This document shows positions 8,179-16,276 of a DNA stretch of 64,000 bases, piece after piece. A program made the translations under genes and the position numbers. Where the stretch lies: positions 1 through 64,000 of the forward strand of contig CAVRRZ010000003.1 of assembly GCA_963723745.1 (NCBI GenBank). The letters run 5' to 3'. Source of the DNA: CAVRRZ01 sp963723745 (GTDB taxonomy: Bacteria > Actinomycetota > Actinomycetes > Mycobacteriales > Geodermatophilaceae). Each line of letters starts with the position of its first letter. The stretch's first letter is position 1. Under the pieces are notes generated by a model. It saw nothing but the letters and a program-made list of their open reading frames with translations, searched no databases and was not told where the DNA came from.

Positions 8179-8784
8179 GTGTCGATCGGCTCGGCCTTCG
8201 ACGACGTGCTCGTCGCCGCCCAGGCGGGCGCCGCCTGGGCCTTCGAGGCGCTCTACCGCGACCTCGCGCCGGCGGTCACCGGGTACCTGCGGCTGCACGG
8301 CGCCGCCGAGCCCGACGACCTGGCCAGCGAGACCTTCCTCGGCGTCTTCACCGGCCTGGCCGGGTTCCGCGGCGACGAGGCCGGCCTGCGTGCCTGGGTG
8401 TTCACCATCGCCCACCGCCGGCTGCTCGACGACTGGCGCCGCCGCAGCCGTCGTCCACAGCCGGCCGACGACCCCGGCGACCTGGCGGCGCACGTGGGCG
8501 GCGACGTCGAGGACGACGCGCTCGCCCGCATCGGTGCCGACGACGTCCGGCGGCTGTGCGGCACCCTTCCGGCCGACCAGCGCTCGGTGCTCCTGCTGCG
8601 AATCCTGGCCGACCTCACCGTCGAGCAGGTGGCCGGCGTCCTGGGCAGGTCGGTCGGCGCCGTGAAGGCGCTGCAGCGGCGCGGACTGCGGACCCTGCGC
8701 GAGCGTCTCGAGACCCCTCCGGAAGAAAGTTCGCCGGGGTGCGTATCCCTTTCGGCGGCTCTGGCGATGACGGAGGTGAGATGA
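8179..8784 (+). CDS. Sigma-70 family RNA polymerase sigma factor (ECF type)
   Basis: The 201-residue protein starts at a GTG directly behind GGAGGAGGG. Region 2 (about 16-85) includes PDDLASETFLGVFTGL and RAWVFTIAHRRLLDDWRR. After a short acidic linker, region 4 (about 130-185) contains LPADQRSVLLLRILADLTVE and a helix-turn-helix (VAGVLGRSVGAVKALQRRGL). It probably directs a small regulon. Its stop codon overlaps the start of the next gene (ATGA), so the two are translated together and the partner may regulate it. The target genes are unknown. Confidence 0.9.
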   Translation: MSIGSAFDDVLVAAQAGAAWAFEALYRDLAPAVTGYLRLHGAAEPDDLASETFLGVFTGLAGFRGDEAGLRAWVFTIAHRRLLDDWRRRSRRPQPADDPGDLAAHVGGDVEDDALARIGADDVRRLCGTLPADQRSVLLLRILADLTVEQVAGVLGRSVGAVKALQRRGLRTLRERLETPPEESSPGCVSLSAALAMTEVR

Positions 8785-9722
8785 CCACAGCAGCCGATGA
8801 CCGCGCCGACGAGCTGGCCTTCGAGGCCTGCCTCGCCGGGCGGCCCGTGCCCGGGGGAGCAGCCGGTCTGGCCGCCTTCACCGGCGCGGTCCGCGGGGCG
8901 GCCGCCCAGCCCGGGCGGCCGAACGCAGCGCTCGCCGAACTGCTGGCCACCGGTCTGCTCACCGACCAGTCCAGCCCGTCCGTCCGGACGGCCCCAGCGG
9001 CCGGGAGTTCCTCCCGTGACCGGATTCGGAGACGTTTCGCCATGCTCTTCCCCGCTCTGCTCGCCAAGTTCCTCTCGGCCGGTGCCGTCGCCCAGGCGGC
9101 GACCGGAGCCGGCGTCGTCGTCGTGGCCGTCGCGGGTGCCGGCACCGCCGGTGTCCTGCCGGGCCCCGCGCAGGACACGTTCACCTCGCTGGTCAGCGAC
9201 CAGGAGGTCACCGAGACGCCCGAGGACGTCACGGGCGAGCCCACCGACCCCATCGACCCCGTCGACGACGGGGAGGCCGCCGACCCGACGGAGGTTCCGG
9301 CCGTCCCCGAGCTCGACGAGGACGTCGAGGAGGACCTGGTCCCGGCCGACGACGCCGAGCAGCCGACCGAGCGGGAGCAGTGGGCCGAGAAGGGTCCGGC
9401 CGAGGGCCAGTCGTTCGGCTCCTGGGTCGCCGAGGGCGCCCGCAACGGCTGGGTCGACGGGACGACCGTCAGCGAATGGGCGCACAAGCGCAACGAGGAG
9501 CGCCGGCGGGCGGCCGAGGACGACGGTTCCAGCAACGGGGTCGTCGAGTCCCCCGCGGGCCCGGCGGACGGCGACGGGACCGAGGTCGCGAACGCACCGG
9601 AGGCCGATGACCGCGGCCCCGGAACGACGCCGGGCAGGAGCGGCAACAAGGGCGAGAAGGACGAGAGGGGCGGGAAGGGCGAGAGGGGCGAGAAGGACAG
9701 GAAGGGCAACGGCCGCGACTGA
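8781..9722 (+). CDS. Membrane protein paired with the sigma factor, possible anti-sigma factor
   Basis: The 313-residue protein starts at an ATG that overlaps the sigma-factor stop, with GGAGGTGAG before it. The N-terminal 90 residues are predicted cytoplasmic. One hydrophobic segment (GAGVVVVAVAGAGTAGVLPG) follows, then a long acidic Pro/Glu/Asp-rich stretch. Near the C-terminus are SFGSWVAEGARNGWVDG and a Gly/Lys/Glu-rich tail of short KGE/RGE units. No zinc anti-sigma motif (HxxxCxxC) is visible. The anti-sigma role is inferred from coupling and topology only. Confidence 0.7.
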   Translation: MTTAADDRADELAFEACLAGRPVPGGAAGLAAFTGAVRGAAAQPGRPNAALAELLATGLLTDQSSPSVRTAPAAGSSSRDRIRRRFAMLFPALLAKFLSAGAVAQAATGAGVVVVAVAGAGTAGVLPGPAQDTFTSLVSDQEVTETPEDVTGEPTDPIDPVDDGEAADPTEVPAVPELDEDVEEDLVPADDAEQPTEREQWAEKGPAEGQSFGSWVAEGARNGWVDGTTVSEWAHKRNEERRRAAEDDGSSNGVVESPAGPADGDGTEVANAPEADDRGPGTTPGRSGNKGEKDERGGKGERGEKDRKGNGRD

Positions 9723-9735
9723 GCCGCCCGGCGTC

Positions 9736-9764
9736 GGGGCCGCGGGTCAGGTGACCGCGGCCCC
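9736..9764. terminator. Convergent terminator between the sigma-factor operon and the prenyltransferase
   Basis: GGGGCCGCGG pairs perfectly with CCGCGGCCCC across a 9-base loop. It sits between two convergent genes and overlaps the end of the minus-strand one, so it could serve both directions. Confidence 0.6.
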
Positions 9765-10604
9765 GCCCGCCAGGAGCAGGAGCACCGCCAGCACGGTCAG
9801 CAGCAGCACCGCCGGGAAGGCCCAGCGCCGGAACCGCGGGCTGCCGGCCAGCGACGCCACGACCACCGCGGGTGCGGCCACGACCAGGCCGAGCCAGCCG
9901 GTCGGGGTCGGTGCGCCCGCCGGCCCCAGGACCAGGGCGATCGCGGCCGAGCCGAGGAGCAGCGCGCCGGTGACGGCCGAGGGCACCGCGCCGAGGCGGT
10001 GCGGCAGCCCGCGGACGCCGGTCGCCAGGTCGTCCTCGAGGTCGGGCGCCACGTTGGCGAAGTGGGCCGCGGCGCCCAGTGCCGCGCCCGCCGCGACCAG
10101 CCACCACGGCGCGACCGGTGTGCCCGGCGCGGCCGCCACGACGCCCGCCGGCAGCGCACCGAAGCCGGTGACGTAGGGCAGGGGCGATAGCGCGGTGCGC
10201 TTGAGTCCGACGTTGTACGCCCAGCCGCTGGCGACGAGGGCGAGCAGGAGCAGGCCCGGGACGATCCCGAGGGCGAGTGACAGCAGCACCGCGACCGCGG
10301 CCGCCCCGATCGCCGCCGAGCGGAGCAGGGCGGGCCCGACAGCACCCTGCACGACCGGCTTGTCGGCCCGGGCGACCGCCCGGTCGCGGTCGGCGTCGAG
10401 CCAGTCGTTGCTCCAGCCGATGGACGCCTGACCTGCGAGGACGGCGACGCAGACCAGGGCGGTCCGGTCGGCCGGCACCCCCGCCGCCACCGCGAGGAGG
10501 GTGGCCACGACGGTCACCGCGACGGTCGGCCCGGCGTGTGTCGCGAGGGCGAGCCCGCGGGCGACCGCGGACCGGGAGGGCGTCGGCGAAGGCACATCGA
10601 CCAT
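9747..10604 (-). CDS. UbiA-family prenyltransferase
   Basis: An integral membrane enzyme of about 285 residues, probably moving a polyprenyl group onto an aromatic or sugar acceptor. Its first aspartate-rich motif is NDWLDADRDRAVARADKP, and the second is DLEDDLATG. Both bind the Mg-diphosphate of the prenyl donor. About eight hydrophobic helices are visible. The start is taken at ATG 10604 (MVDVPSP), 11 bases after GAGGGG; an upstream in-frame start at 10634 is possible. The acceptor cannot be told from sequence. It is divergent from carD. Confidence 0.85.
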   Translation of the reverse strand: MVDVPSPTPSRSAVARGLALATHAGPTVAVTVVATLLAVAAGVPADRTALVCVAVLAGQASIGWSNDWLDADRDRAVARADKPVVQGAVGPALLRSAAIGAAAVAVLLSLALGIVPGLLLLALVASGWAYNVGLKRTALSPLPYVTGFGALPAGVVAAAPGTPVAPWWLVAAGAALGAAAHFANVAPDLEDDLATGVRGLPHRLGAVPSAVTGALLLGSAAIALVLGPAGAPTPTGWLGLVVAAPAVVVASLAGSPRFRRWAFPAVLLLTVLAVLLLLAGGAAVT

Positions 10605-10693
10605 GCTGCTGTCAACCCCTCCCGGCTCCTGCATCGCGGCGCTGACCTGCGGATTTACGGGTCCGCGCCGATCCGTTCGTCAGTCTGCCGTGG

Positions 10694-10699
10694 TAAGCT
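10694..10699 (+). promoter_or_regulatory. Probable -10 element TAAGCT for carD
   Basis: TAAGCT lies 27 bases before the carD start, leaving room for a short leader with an AAAGGGG ribosome binding stretch. No convincing -35 hexamer is visible 17 bases upstream. Confidence 0.4.
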
Positions 10700-10726
10700 G
10701 GGCGGAGCGAAAGGGGTCACATACAC

Positions 10727-11209
10727 ATGGGCTTCACTGTCGGCGAGACCGTCGTCTACCCGCACCACGGCGCTGCTCTCATCGAGGCGATCGAGCAGCG
10801 GACCATCAAGGGCGTCGAGAAGGCCTACCTCGTGCTGAAGGTCGCTCAAGGCGACCTGACCGTGCGCGTGCCGGCCGACAACGCAGAGATCGTCGGCGTC
10901 CGTGACGTCGTCGGTCAGGAAGGCCTGGACAAGGTCTTCGAGGTGCTGCGCGCCCCTCACACCGAAGAGCCGACCAACTGGTCGCGCCGTTACAAGGCCA
11001 ACCTCGAGAAGCTCGCGTCCGGCGACGTGAACAAGGTCGCCGAGGTCGTGCGCGACCTGTGGCGTCGCGACAAGGACCGCGGTCTGTCCGCCGGCGAGAA
11101 GCGCATGCTCTCCAAGGCCCGCCAGATCCTGGTCAGCGAGCTCGCGCTCGCCGAGGGCACCAACGAGGACAAGGCAGAGATCCTCCTCGACGAGGTCCTC
11201 GCCAGCTGA
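10727..11209 (+). CDS. carD: RNA polymerase-binding transcription factor CarD
   Basis: CarD binds the RNA polymerase beta subunit and stabilises open complexes, especially at rRNA promoters. All 160 residues match the family. The N-terminal Tudor-like domain begins GFTVGETVVYPHHGAA, and the helical C-terminal DNA-binding domain contains NWSRRYKANLEKLASGD and a conserved Trp (DLWRRDKDRGLS). It leads the carD-ispD-ispF-cysS-rlmB run, the same order as in mycobacteria. CarD is essential in mycobacteria. Confidence 0.97.
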   Translation: MGFTVGETVVYPHHGAALIEAIEQRTIKGVEKAYLVLKVAQGDLTVRVPADNAEIVGVRDVVGQEGLDKVFEVLRAPHTEEPTNWSRRYKANLEKLASGDVNKVAEVVRDLWRRDKDRGLSAGEKRMLSKARQILVSELALAEGTNEDKAEILLDEVLAS

Positions 11210-11243
11210 TCGACGTCATCTGAACACCGCACGCCTGAACACC

Positions 11244-11927
11244 GTGCACACCCGAACCACTCCCGTGCTCGCTGTCGGCATCGTCGCAGCGGCCGGGAGT
11301 GGTTCGCGTCTGGGGGCGGACGTGCCGAAGGCGTTGGTGCCGCTGGCCGGCCGCCCGCTGGTCCGCTGGGCGGTGGACGCCCTGCGCGCGGGTGGCGTCG
11401 GCGAGGTCGTCGTCGCCGTCCCCGCCGATGAGCGCGCGGTCTTCGCCGACGCGCTGGGCCCCGACGTCCGGCTCGTCGACGGCGGGGCCACCCGGACGGC
11501 GTCGGTGCGGGCCGCACTCGGCGCGGCCGGCGACACCGCGGACGTCGTCCTCGTGCACGACGCGGCCCGGCCGCTCACCCCTCCCGACGTGATCGCCCGA
11601 GTGCTCGGGGCGCTGTCGGGCGGCGCCCGCGCCGTGGTGCCGGTGCTGCCCGTCGTCGACACCACGGTCGTCGTGGACGGCGGTGGCCGGATCTCCGGAG
11701 CGCTGCCCCGCGAGGAGCTGCGCCGGGTGCAGACACCGCAGGGCTTCGACCGGGTGACCCTCGTCGAGGCCTACCTCCGGCTGCCCGCGGACGCCGAGCT
11801 GACCGACGAGGCCGCGGTCGTCCACGCAGCAGGGGTCCCGGTCGAGACCGTGGCCGGCGACGAGCGGGCCGCCAAGATCACGGTGCCCTTCGACCTGGCG
11901 CTGGCCGAGTCGCAGGTGCGGGCATGA
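11244..11927 (+). CDS. ispD: 2-C-methyl-D-erythritol 4-phosphate cytidylyltransferase IspD
   Basis: IspD is the third enzyme of the MEP isoprenoid route and couples CTP to methylerythritol phosphate. The 227-residue protein has the nucleotide-binding N-terminus VAAAGSGSRLGADVPKAL, the LVHDAARPLTPPDVI motif with its conserved Asp and Arg, and the C-terminal LTDEAAVVHAAG and KITVPFDLALAE. The start is taken at the GTG 11244; a later GTG at VLAVGIVA is possible. It overlaps ispF by 4 bases (ATGA), so the two are coupled. Confidence 0.95.
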   Translation: MHTRTTPVLAVGIVAAAGSGSRLGADVPKALVPLAGRPLVRWAVDALRAGGVGEVVVAVPADERAVFADALGPDVRLVDGGATRTASVRAALGAAGDTADVVLVHDAARPLTPPDVIARVLGALSGGARAVVPVLPVVDTTVVVDGGGRISGALPREELRRVQTPQGFDRVTLVEAYLRLPADAELTDEAAVVHAAGVPVETVAGDERAAKITVPFDLALAESQVRA

Positions 11928-12445
11928 CCGGGCTGCCCCGGGTCGGGGTCGGCACCGACGTCCACCCGATCCTGGCCGGCCGGTCCTGCCGGCTCGCCGG
12001 TCTGGACTGGCCCGGCGCCGACGGCTGCGCCGGGCACTCCGACGGCGACGTCGTCGCCCACGCCCTCGTCGACGCGGTGCTCTCGGCCGCCGGCCTCGGT
12101 GACATCGGTGGGCTGCTCGGCACGGACGACCCCCGCTGGGCCGGCGCCTCCGGTGCCGCCGTCCTCAGGCAGGCCCGGGAGGCGCTGACGGCTGCCGGCT
12201 GGCAGGTGGGCAACGCCTCGGTGCAGCTGATCGCGAGCACCCCGAAGCTCGGCCCGCGCCGGGCCGAGGCCGAGGCCGTGCTGTCGAAGGCCCTCGGGGC
12301 GCCGGTGAGCGTCACCGCGACGACCACCGACGGACTGGGCCTGACCGGCCGCGGCGAGGGCCGGGCCGCGGTGGCGACGGCCCTGGTCGTGCGGGCGGGC
12401 CCGCCCGACGCCGCGCGGGGCTCCGTGGACTCCGCGCAGAGCTGA
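11924..12445 (+). CDS. ispF: 2-C-methyl-D-erythritol 2,4-cyclodiphosphate synthase IspF
   Basis: IspF cyclises the CDP intermediate in the MEP pathway, acting as a Zn-dependent trimer. The 173-residue protein contains the metal-site motif GVGTDVHPI, the GHSDGDVVAHALVDAVL segment with its His, and the C-terminal TTTDGLGLTGRGEGRAAVA. It ends about 12 residues beyond the usual family end, in PDAARGSVDSAQS. That extra tail falls in the first unit of a 32-bp tandem repeat, so the C-terminus may have been remodelled by the repeat. Confidence 0.95.
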   Translation: MTGLPRVGVGTDVHPILAGRSCRLAGLDWPGADGCAGHSDGDVVAHALVDAVLSAAGLGDIGGLLGTDDPRWAGASGAAVLRQAREALTAAGWQVGNASVQLIASTPKLGPRRAEAEAVLSKALGAPVSVTATTTDGLGLTGRGEGRAAVATALVVRAGPPDAARGSVDSAQS

Positions 12446-12502
12446 CGCTGCGCTCCGTGGACTCCGCGCAGAGCTGACGCTGCGCTCCGTAGACTCCCCG
12501 CA
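12420..12502 (+). repeat. 32-bp tandem repeat, 2.6 copies, joining ispF to cysS
   Basis: A 32-bp unit starting GCTCCGTGGACTCCGCGCA repeats at 12420 and 12452, followed by a 19-bp partial copy at 12484 with two changes. The first two units are identical. Unit 1 holds the ispF stop codon and unit 2 repeats it. The third unit differs by TGGACT becoming TAGACT, which places a -10-like hexamer 7 bases before the cysS start. Confidence 0.85.
12490..12495 (+). promoter_or_regulatory. -10 element TAGACT for leaderless cysS
   Basis: TAGACT lies 7 bases before the GTG at 12503 and no Shine-Dalgarno sequence is present. The two preceding repeat units carry TGGACT at the same place. Confidence 0.5.
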
Positions 12503-13903
12503 GTGAGCCTCCGCCTCTACGACACGGCCGCCCGCGCGGTCCGCGACTTCACGCCCCTGCACCCCGGGCGCGCGTCGGTCTACGTCTGCGGGCTCACCGT
12601 CCAGGGCCGGCCGCACATCGGGCACATCCGCGCCCAGCTCGCCTTCGACGTCCTCCGCCGGTGGCTGATCGCCGGTGGCCTCGAGGTCACCTACATCCGC
12701 AACGTCACCGACATCGACGACAAGATCCTCGCGAAGGCCGACGAGCACGGCGTCCCGTGGTGGGCCTGGGCGTACGACAACGAGCGCGCCTGCACCCGCG
12801 CCTACGACGTCCTGGGCGTCCTGCCACCCACCTACGAGCCGCGGGCCACCGGGCACATCCCCGAGATGATCGCCCTCATGCAGCGGCTGATCGACCGCGG
12901 GCACGCCTACGCCGTCGACGGCGACGTCTACTTCGACGTCCGCTCGTTCCCCGAGTACGGAGCGCTGACCGGGCAGAAGCTCGACGACCTGCAGTCGGCG
13001 GCCGACACCGAGACCGACGAACGCAAGCGGGATCCCCGCGACTTCGCGCTCTGGAAGGCGCACAAGGACGGCGAGCCCGAGACCGCCGCCTGGGCGACCC
13101 CCTGGGGCCGCGGGCGGCCGGGCTGGCACCTCGAGTGCTCGGCCATGGTCGGCCGCTACCTCGGGCCCGAGTTCGACATCCACGGCGGCGGACTGGATCT
13201 GCGCTTCCCGCACCACGAGAACGAGCAGGCCCAGTCCCGGGCGGCCGGCGACGCGTTCGCCCGTTACTGGATGCACAACGGCTGGGTGACCCTCGGCGGC
13301 GAGAAGATGAGCAAGTCGCTGGGCAACACCGCACTCGTCGACGAGGTGGTGCAGCGCGTGCGCCCCGTCGAGCTGCGCTACTACCTGATCGCCCCCCACT
13401 ACCGCTCCGCGATCGAGTTCACCGACGCCGCGCTGGAGGAGGCCGCGTCCGCCTACCGGCGGATCGAGTCGTTCGTGCACCGGGCCGCTGAGCGGGTGGG
13501 GGACGCCGCGGGCGCCGCGGTGCTCGGCGCCGACTTCACGACGGCCATGGACGACGACCTGTCCACGCCGGCCGCCGTCGCGGCGATCCACGAGACGGTG
13601 CGCGAGGGCAACACCGCACTGGCCGCCGGCGACGACCGCGCGGTGGCGGCAACGCTCGGCTCGGTGCGCGCGATGCTCGGCGTCCTCGGTCTCGACCCGC
13701 TCGACCCGCGCTGGTCCTCGGGGGCCGACGCCCGGCTGGGCCAGGTCGCCGACGGGTTGGTCGCCCTGGCGCTCGAGCAGCGCCAGGCCGCCCGCGCCCG
13801 CAAGGACTTCGCCGCCGCCGACGCCATCCGCGACCGGCTCAAGGAGATCGGCGTCCAGATCGAGGACACGCCGTCCGGACCCCGTTGGGAGCTGAGCCGC
13901 TGA
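12503..13903 (+). CDS. cysS: Cysteinyl-tRNA synthetase
   Basis: This class I synthetase charges tRNA-Cys. The 466-residue protein has the zinc ligand Cys29, the HIGH motif at 38-41 (GRPHIGHIRAQ), zinc-site motifs in GWHLECSAM and DLRFPHHENE, and KMSKS at 268-272. The C-terminal DALR/anticodon region includes ARKDFAAADAIRDRLKEIG. The place downstream of ispF favours housekeeping CysS over the mycothiol ligase MshC. The stop codon overlaps the next gene's start (TGATG). Confidence 0.95.
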   Translation: MSLRLYDTAARAVRDFTPLHPGRASVYVCGLTVQGRPHIGHIRAQLAFDVLRRWLIAGGLEVTYIRNVTDIDDKILAKADEHGVPWWAWAYDNERACTRAYDVLGVLPPTYEPRATGHIPEMIALMQRLIDRGHAYAVDGDVYFDVRSFPEYGALTGQKLDDLQSAADTETDERKRDPRDFALWKAHKDGEPETAAWATPWGRGRPGWHLECSAMVGRYLGPEFDIHGGGLDLRFPHHENEQAQSRAAGDAFARYWMHNGWVTLGGEKMSKSLGNTALVDEVVQRVRPVELRYYLIAPHYRSAIEFTDAALEEAASAYRRIESFVHRAAERVGDAAGAAVLGADFTTAMDDDLSTPAAVAAIHETVREGNTALAAGDDRAVAATLGSVRAMLGVLGLDPLDPRWSSGADARLGQVADGLVALALEQRQAARARKDFAAADAIRDRLKEIGVQIEDTPSGPRWELSR

Positions 13904-14868
13904 TGGCCGGCAACAGTCAGCGCCGCGGCCGCAGCAGCGGCGCCGGCAAGAAGACCGCCACGGCCGGCACCGGCGGCAAGAACCGCCGGTCGCTGGTCGG
14001 GCGGGGCGCCACGCCGCCCGCCGAGCAGCGCACCGGTCATCCCGCGCAGCGCAAGGCCGCTGCCCAGGCCCGGCAGCGCAGCGAGCGCGCTCGCGCCCGG
14101 CAGCGCGCGGAGGAGGCCCCGGAGCTGCTGCTCGGCCGCAACCCGGTGGTGGAGGCGCTGCGCGCCCGGATCCCGGCGACCGCGCTGTACGTGGTCACCG
14201 GCGACACCTCTCGGGCGGGCACCGACGAGCGGATCACCGAGGCCATCACGCTGGCCGCCGACCGCGGGTTGCCGCTGCTCGAGGTGGGCAAGGGCGAGTT
14301 CGACCGGATGTCCGGCGGTGCGCTGCACCAGGGCATCGGCCTGCAGGTCCCGCCCTACGACTACGCCCACCCCGACGACCTGCTGCAGATCGCCCACGAC
14401 TCGGGCCGGCCGCCGCTGATCGTCGCGATGGACGGCGTCACCGATCCGCGCAACCTCGGCGCCGTCGTCCGTTCCGCGGCCGCCTTCGACGCCCACGGGG
14501 TCGTCGTCCCCCAGCGGCGGGCCGTGGGCATGACCGCCTCGGCCTGGCGCACCAGCGCCGGCGCCGCCGCCCGGCTGCGGGTGGCCCGCGCCGTCAACCT
14601 GCCGCGCGCGCTCGCTGCCTACCAGGACGCCGGGCTGCAGACCGTCGGCCTGGCCGGCGACGACGCAGACATGGACCTCGACGAGTACGACGGCCTCGCG
14701 GACCCCATCGCCCTGGTCGTCGGCGCCGAGGGCACCGGCTTGTCGCGGCTGGTCCGGGAGCGCTGCGACGTCGTCGTCCGCATCCCGATGTCGCGCGACA
14801 CGGAGTCGCTCAACGTGAGCGTCGCCGCCGGCGTCGCGCTGTACGCGGCCGCCCGCGCCCGCCGCTGA
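13903..14868 (+). CDS. rlmB: 23S rRNA (guanosine-2'-O)-methyltransferase RlmB, SpoU/TrmH family
   Basis: This SPOUT methyltransferase of about 321 residues modifies a ribose 2'-OH, most likely G2251 of 23S rRNA. A basic disordered N-terminus of about 75 residues leads to the substrate-binding domain (LLLGRNPVVEALRARIPA). The knotted SAM domain follows, with motif 1 DGVTDPRNLGAVVRSAAAFD, motif 2 VGAEGTGLSRLVRERCDVVV and motif 3 IPMSRDTESLNVSVAAGVAL. The start at ATG 13903 overlaps the cysS stop. The basic head is common in actinobacterial members. Confidence 0.92.
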   Translation: MAGNSQRRGRSSGAGKKTATAGTGGKNRRSLVGRGATPPAEQRTGHPAQRKAAAQARQRSERARARQRAEEAPELLLGRNPVVEALRARIPATALYVVTGDTSRAGTDERITEAITLAADRGLPLLEVGKGEFDRMSGGALHQGIGLQVPPYDYAHPDDLLQIAHDSGRPPLIVAMDGVTDPRNLGAVVRSAAAFDAHGVVVPQRRAVGMTASAWRTSAGAAARLRVARAVNLPRALAAYQDAGLQTVGLAGDDADMDLDEYDGLADPIALVVGAEGTGLSRLVRERCDVVVRIPMSRDTESLNVSVAAGVALYAAARARR

Positions 14869-14891
14869 CCCGGCCCTGACCGGCGTGCGCC

Positions 14892-16172
14892 TCAGCCCAG
14901 GAGCTGGGCGATCGTGTAGATCACGAGTCCGGCGAGACCGCCGACGACGGTGCCGTTGATCCGGATGAACTGCAGGTCGCGGCCGACCTGGAGCTCGATC
15001 CGCCGGCTGGTCTCCTCGGTGTCCCACTTGGCGACGGTGGCGCCCACGAGCTCGGCGACGTCGCCGGCGAACCGCTCCACGAGGTACCCGGCGATGCCGT
15101 GCGCGTGTCGCTGGACCAGCTCCCGGACGGTCGGGTCGGTGCGCAGCATCCGCGCGGTGTCGAGGATCAGCGCCGTCGTCCGCATGCGGAGTTCCGAGTC
15201 GGGATCGGCGGCGGCCTGCAGAACGGCGTTCTTCGCGTTGGTCCACAGCGACCCCGACCAGGTACGGACGGCGGGGTGCTCCAGGACCTCCTTCTTGAGC
15301 TCCTCGACGCGCGCCGCGGTGGCCGGATCGGTCCGCAGGTCGTGCACGTAGGCGCGCAGCCGGGCGTCGTAGGAGCGGCGCAGCTCGTGCCTCGGGTCGT
15401 CGCCGACGTCGGCGAGGAAGCTCTCGACCCCGGCGAAGACCCGGTCGAACACCCGGTCGTCGACCCAGTCGGGCACCCAGGCCGGTGAGGCGTCGCCCAG
15501 CTGGGCGCGGAACACCAGCCGGTTGTCCTGCAGGAAGCGCGCCATCAGGCGCAGCGCGGCGGAGAGCACCTCCTGGTGCCGATCGCCGTCGACGACCAGC
15601 TCGAGCACCCGGGCCAGCGCCGGCGCCGCGGGGGTCTCGTGCAGCTTGCGGTCGACCAGCGCGGCCACGGCGGGCTGCAGGTCCTCGTCGCGGAGCAGGT
15701 CGGTGAGCGCGCCGAGCGCCGCGGAGGCGTCGCCGGCCAGCCGCTCGGCCCGCCCGGGCGCGGCCAGGAAGTCGCCGAGGCGGCCGGGGACGTCGATCGT
15801 CGTCAGCTTCTCCTCGACGACGGCGCGGGTCAGGAAGTTCTCCTGCACGAACGTGCCGAGCGAGGCCCCGATCTGGTCCTTCTTGCGCGGGATGATCGCC
15901 GTGTGCGGAATCGGCAGCCGCAACGGGTGCCGGAACAGCGCGGTCACGGCGAACCAGTCGGCCAGCGCGCCGACCATCGAGGCCTCGGCGGTCGCCCGCA
16001 CGTAGCCGACCCAGGGGCCGGCGTCGTCGCCCAGCAGCACGCAGCCCAGGAACACGGCCGCGGCGGCCACGAACAGCCCGGTGGCCAGCCGTTTCATCCG
16101 GGCCAGGTCGCGGGCCCGTGCGGGGTCGTCGAGCGAGCCGGACAGGGCAGCGGTCGGTGCGAGGGCTGGCAC
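14892..16172 (-). CDS. DUF445 family membrane protein
   Basis: The protein has about 426 residues from a GTG at 16172, placed 7 bases after TAGGCT; upstream in-frame starts exist but lie closer to or before that hexamer. An N-terminal helix (RLATGLFVAAAAVFLGCVLL) is followed by the family signature MVGALADWFAVTALFRHPLRLPIPHTAIIP. A long helical extracytoplasmic body comes next, and a final helix (GTVVGGLAGLVIYTIAQLLG) closes the protein. This resembles YjiN-type DUF445 proteins, whose role is unknown. It converges on rlmB with only 23 bases between stops. Confidence 0.88.
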   Translation of the reverse strand: MPALAPTAALSGSLDDPARARDLARMKRLATGLFVAAAAVFLGCVLLGDDAGPWVGYVRATAEASMVGALADWFAVTALFRHPLRLPIPHTAIIPRKKDQIGASLGTFVQENFLTRAVVEEKLTTIDVPGRLGDFLAAPGRAERLAGDASAALGALTDLLRDEDLQPAVAALVDRKLHETPAAPALARVLELVVDGDRHQEVLSAALRLMARFLQDNRLVFRAQLGDASPAWVPDWVDDRVFDRVFAGVESFLADVGDDPRHELRRSYDARLRAYVHDLRTDPATAARVEELKKEVLEHPAVRTWSGSLWTNAKNAVLQAAADPDSELRMRTTALILDTARMLRTDPTVRELVQRHAHGIAGYLVERFAGDVAELVGATVAKWDTEETSRRIELQVGRDLQFIRINGTVVGGLAGLVIYTIAQLLG

Positions 16173-16179
16173 CCGCACG

Positions 16180-16185
16180 AGCCTA
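16180..16185 (-). promoter_or_regulatory. -10 element TAGGCT for the DUF445 gene
   Basis: TAGGCT on the minus strand is followed by 7 bases and the GTG at 16172, with no ribosome binding site. This decides the start among several in-frame GTG codons. Confidence 0.45.
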
Positions 16186-16225
16186 GGGACCGGTACCGCC
16201 GCGCCGACCGGGCCCGCACGCGTGC

Positions 16226-16260
16226 GCACCGCGGCCCCCCGGGGGCGGGGGCCGCGGTGC
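16226..16260 (-). terminator. Terminator after the HtrA gene
   Basis: A perfect 14-bp stem (GCACCGCGGCCCCC with its complement) closes a 7-base loop. It lies 17 bases beyond the htrA stop codon on the minus strand. Confidence 0.75.
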
Positions 16261-16276
16261 ACGCTGGGGGAGCGGA

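Noticed and set aside
12420..12502. CRISPR-like array at the ispF-cysS joint
   Set aside because: The units are directly adjacent with no unique spacers, so it is a plain tandem repeat.
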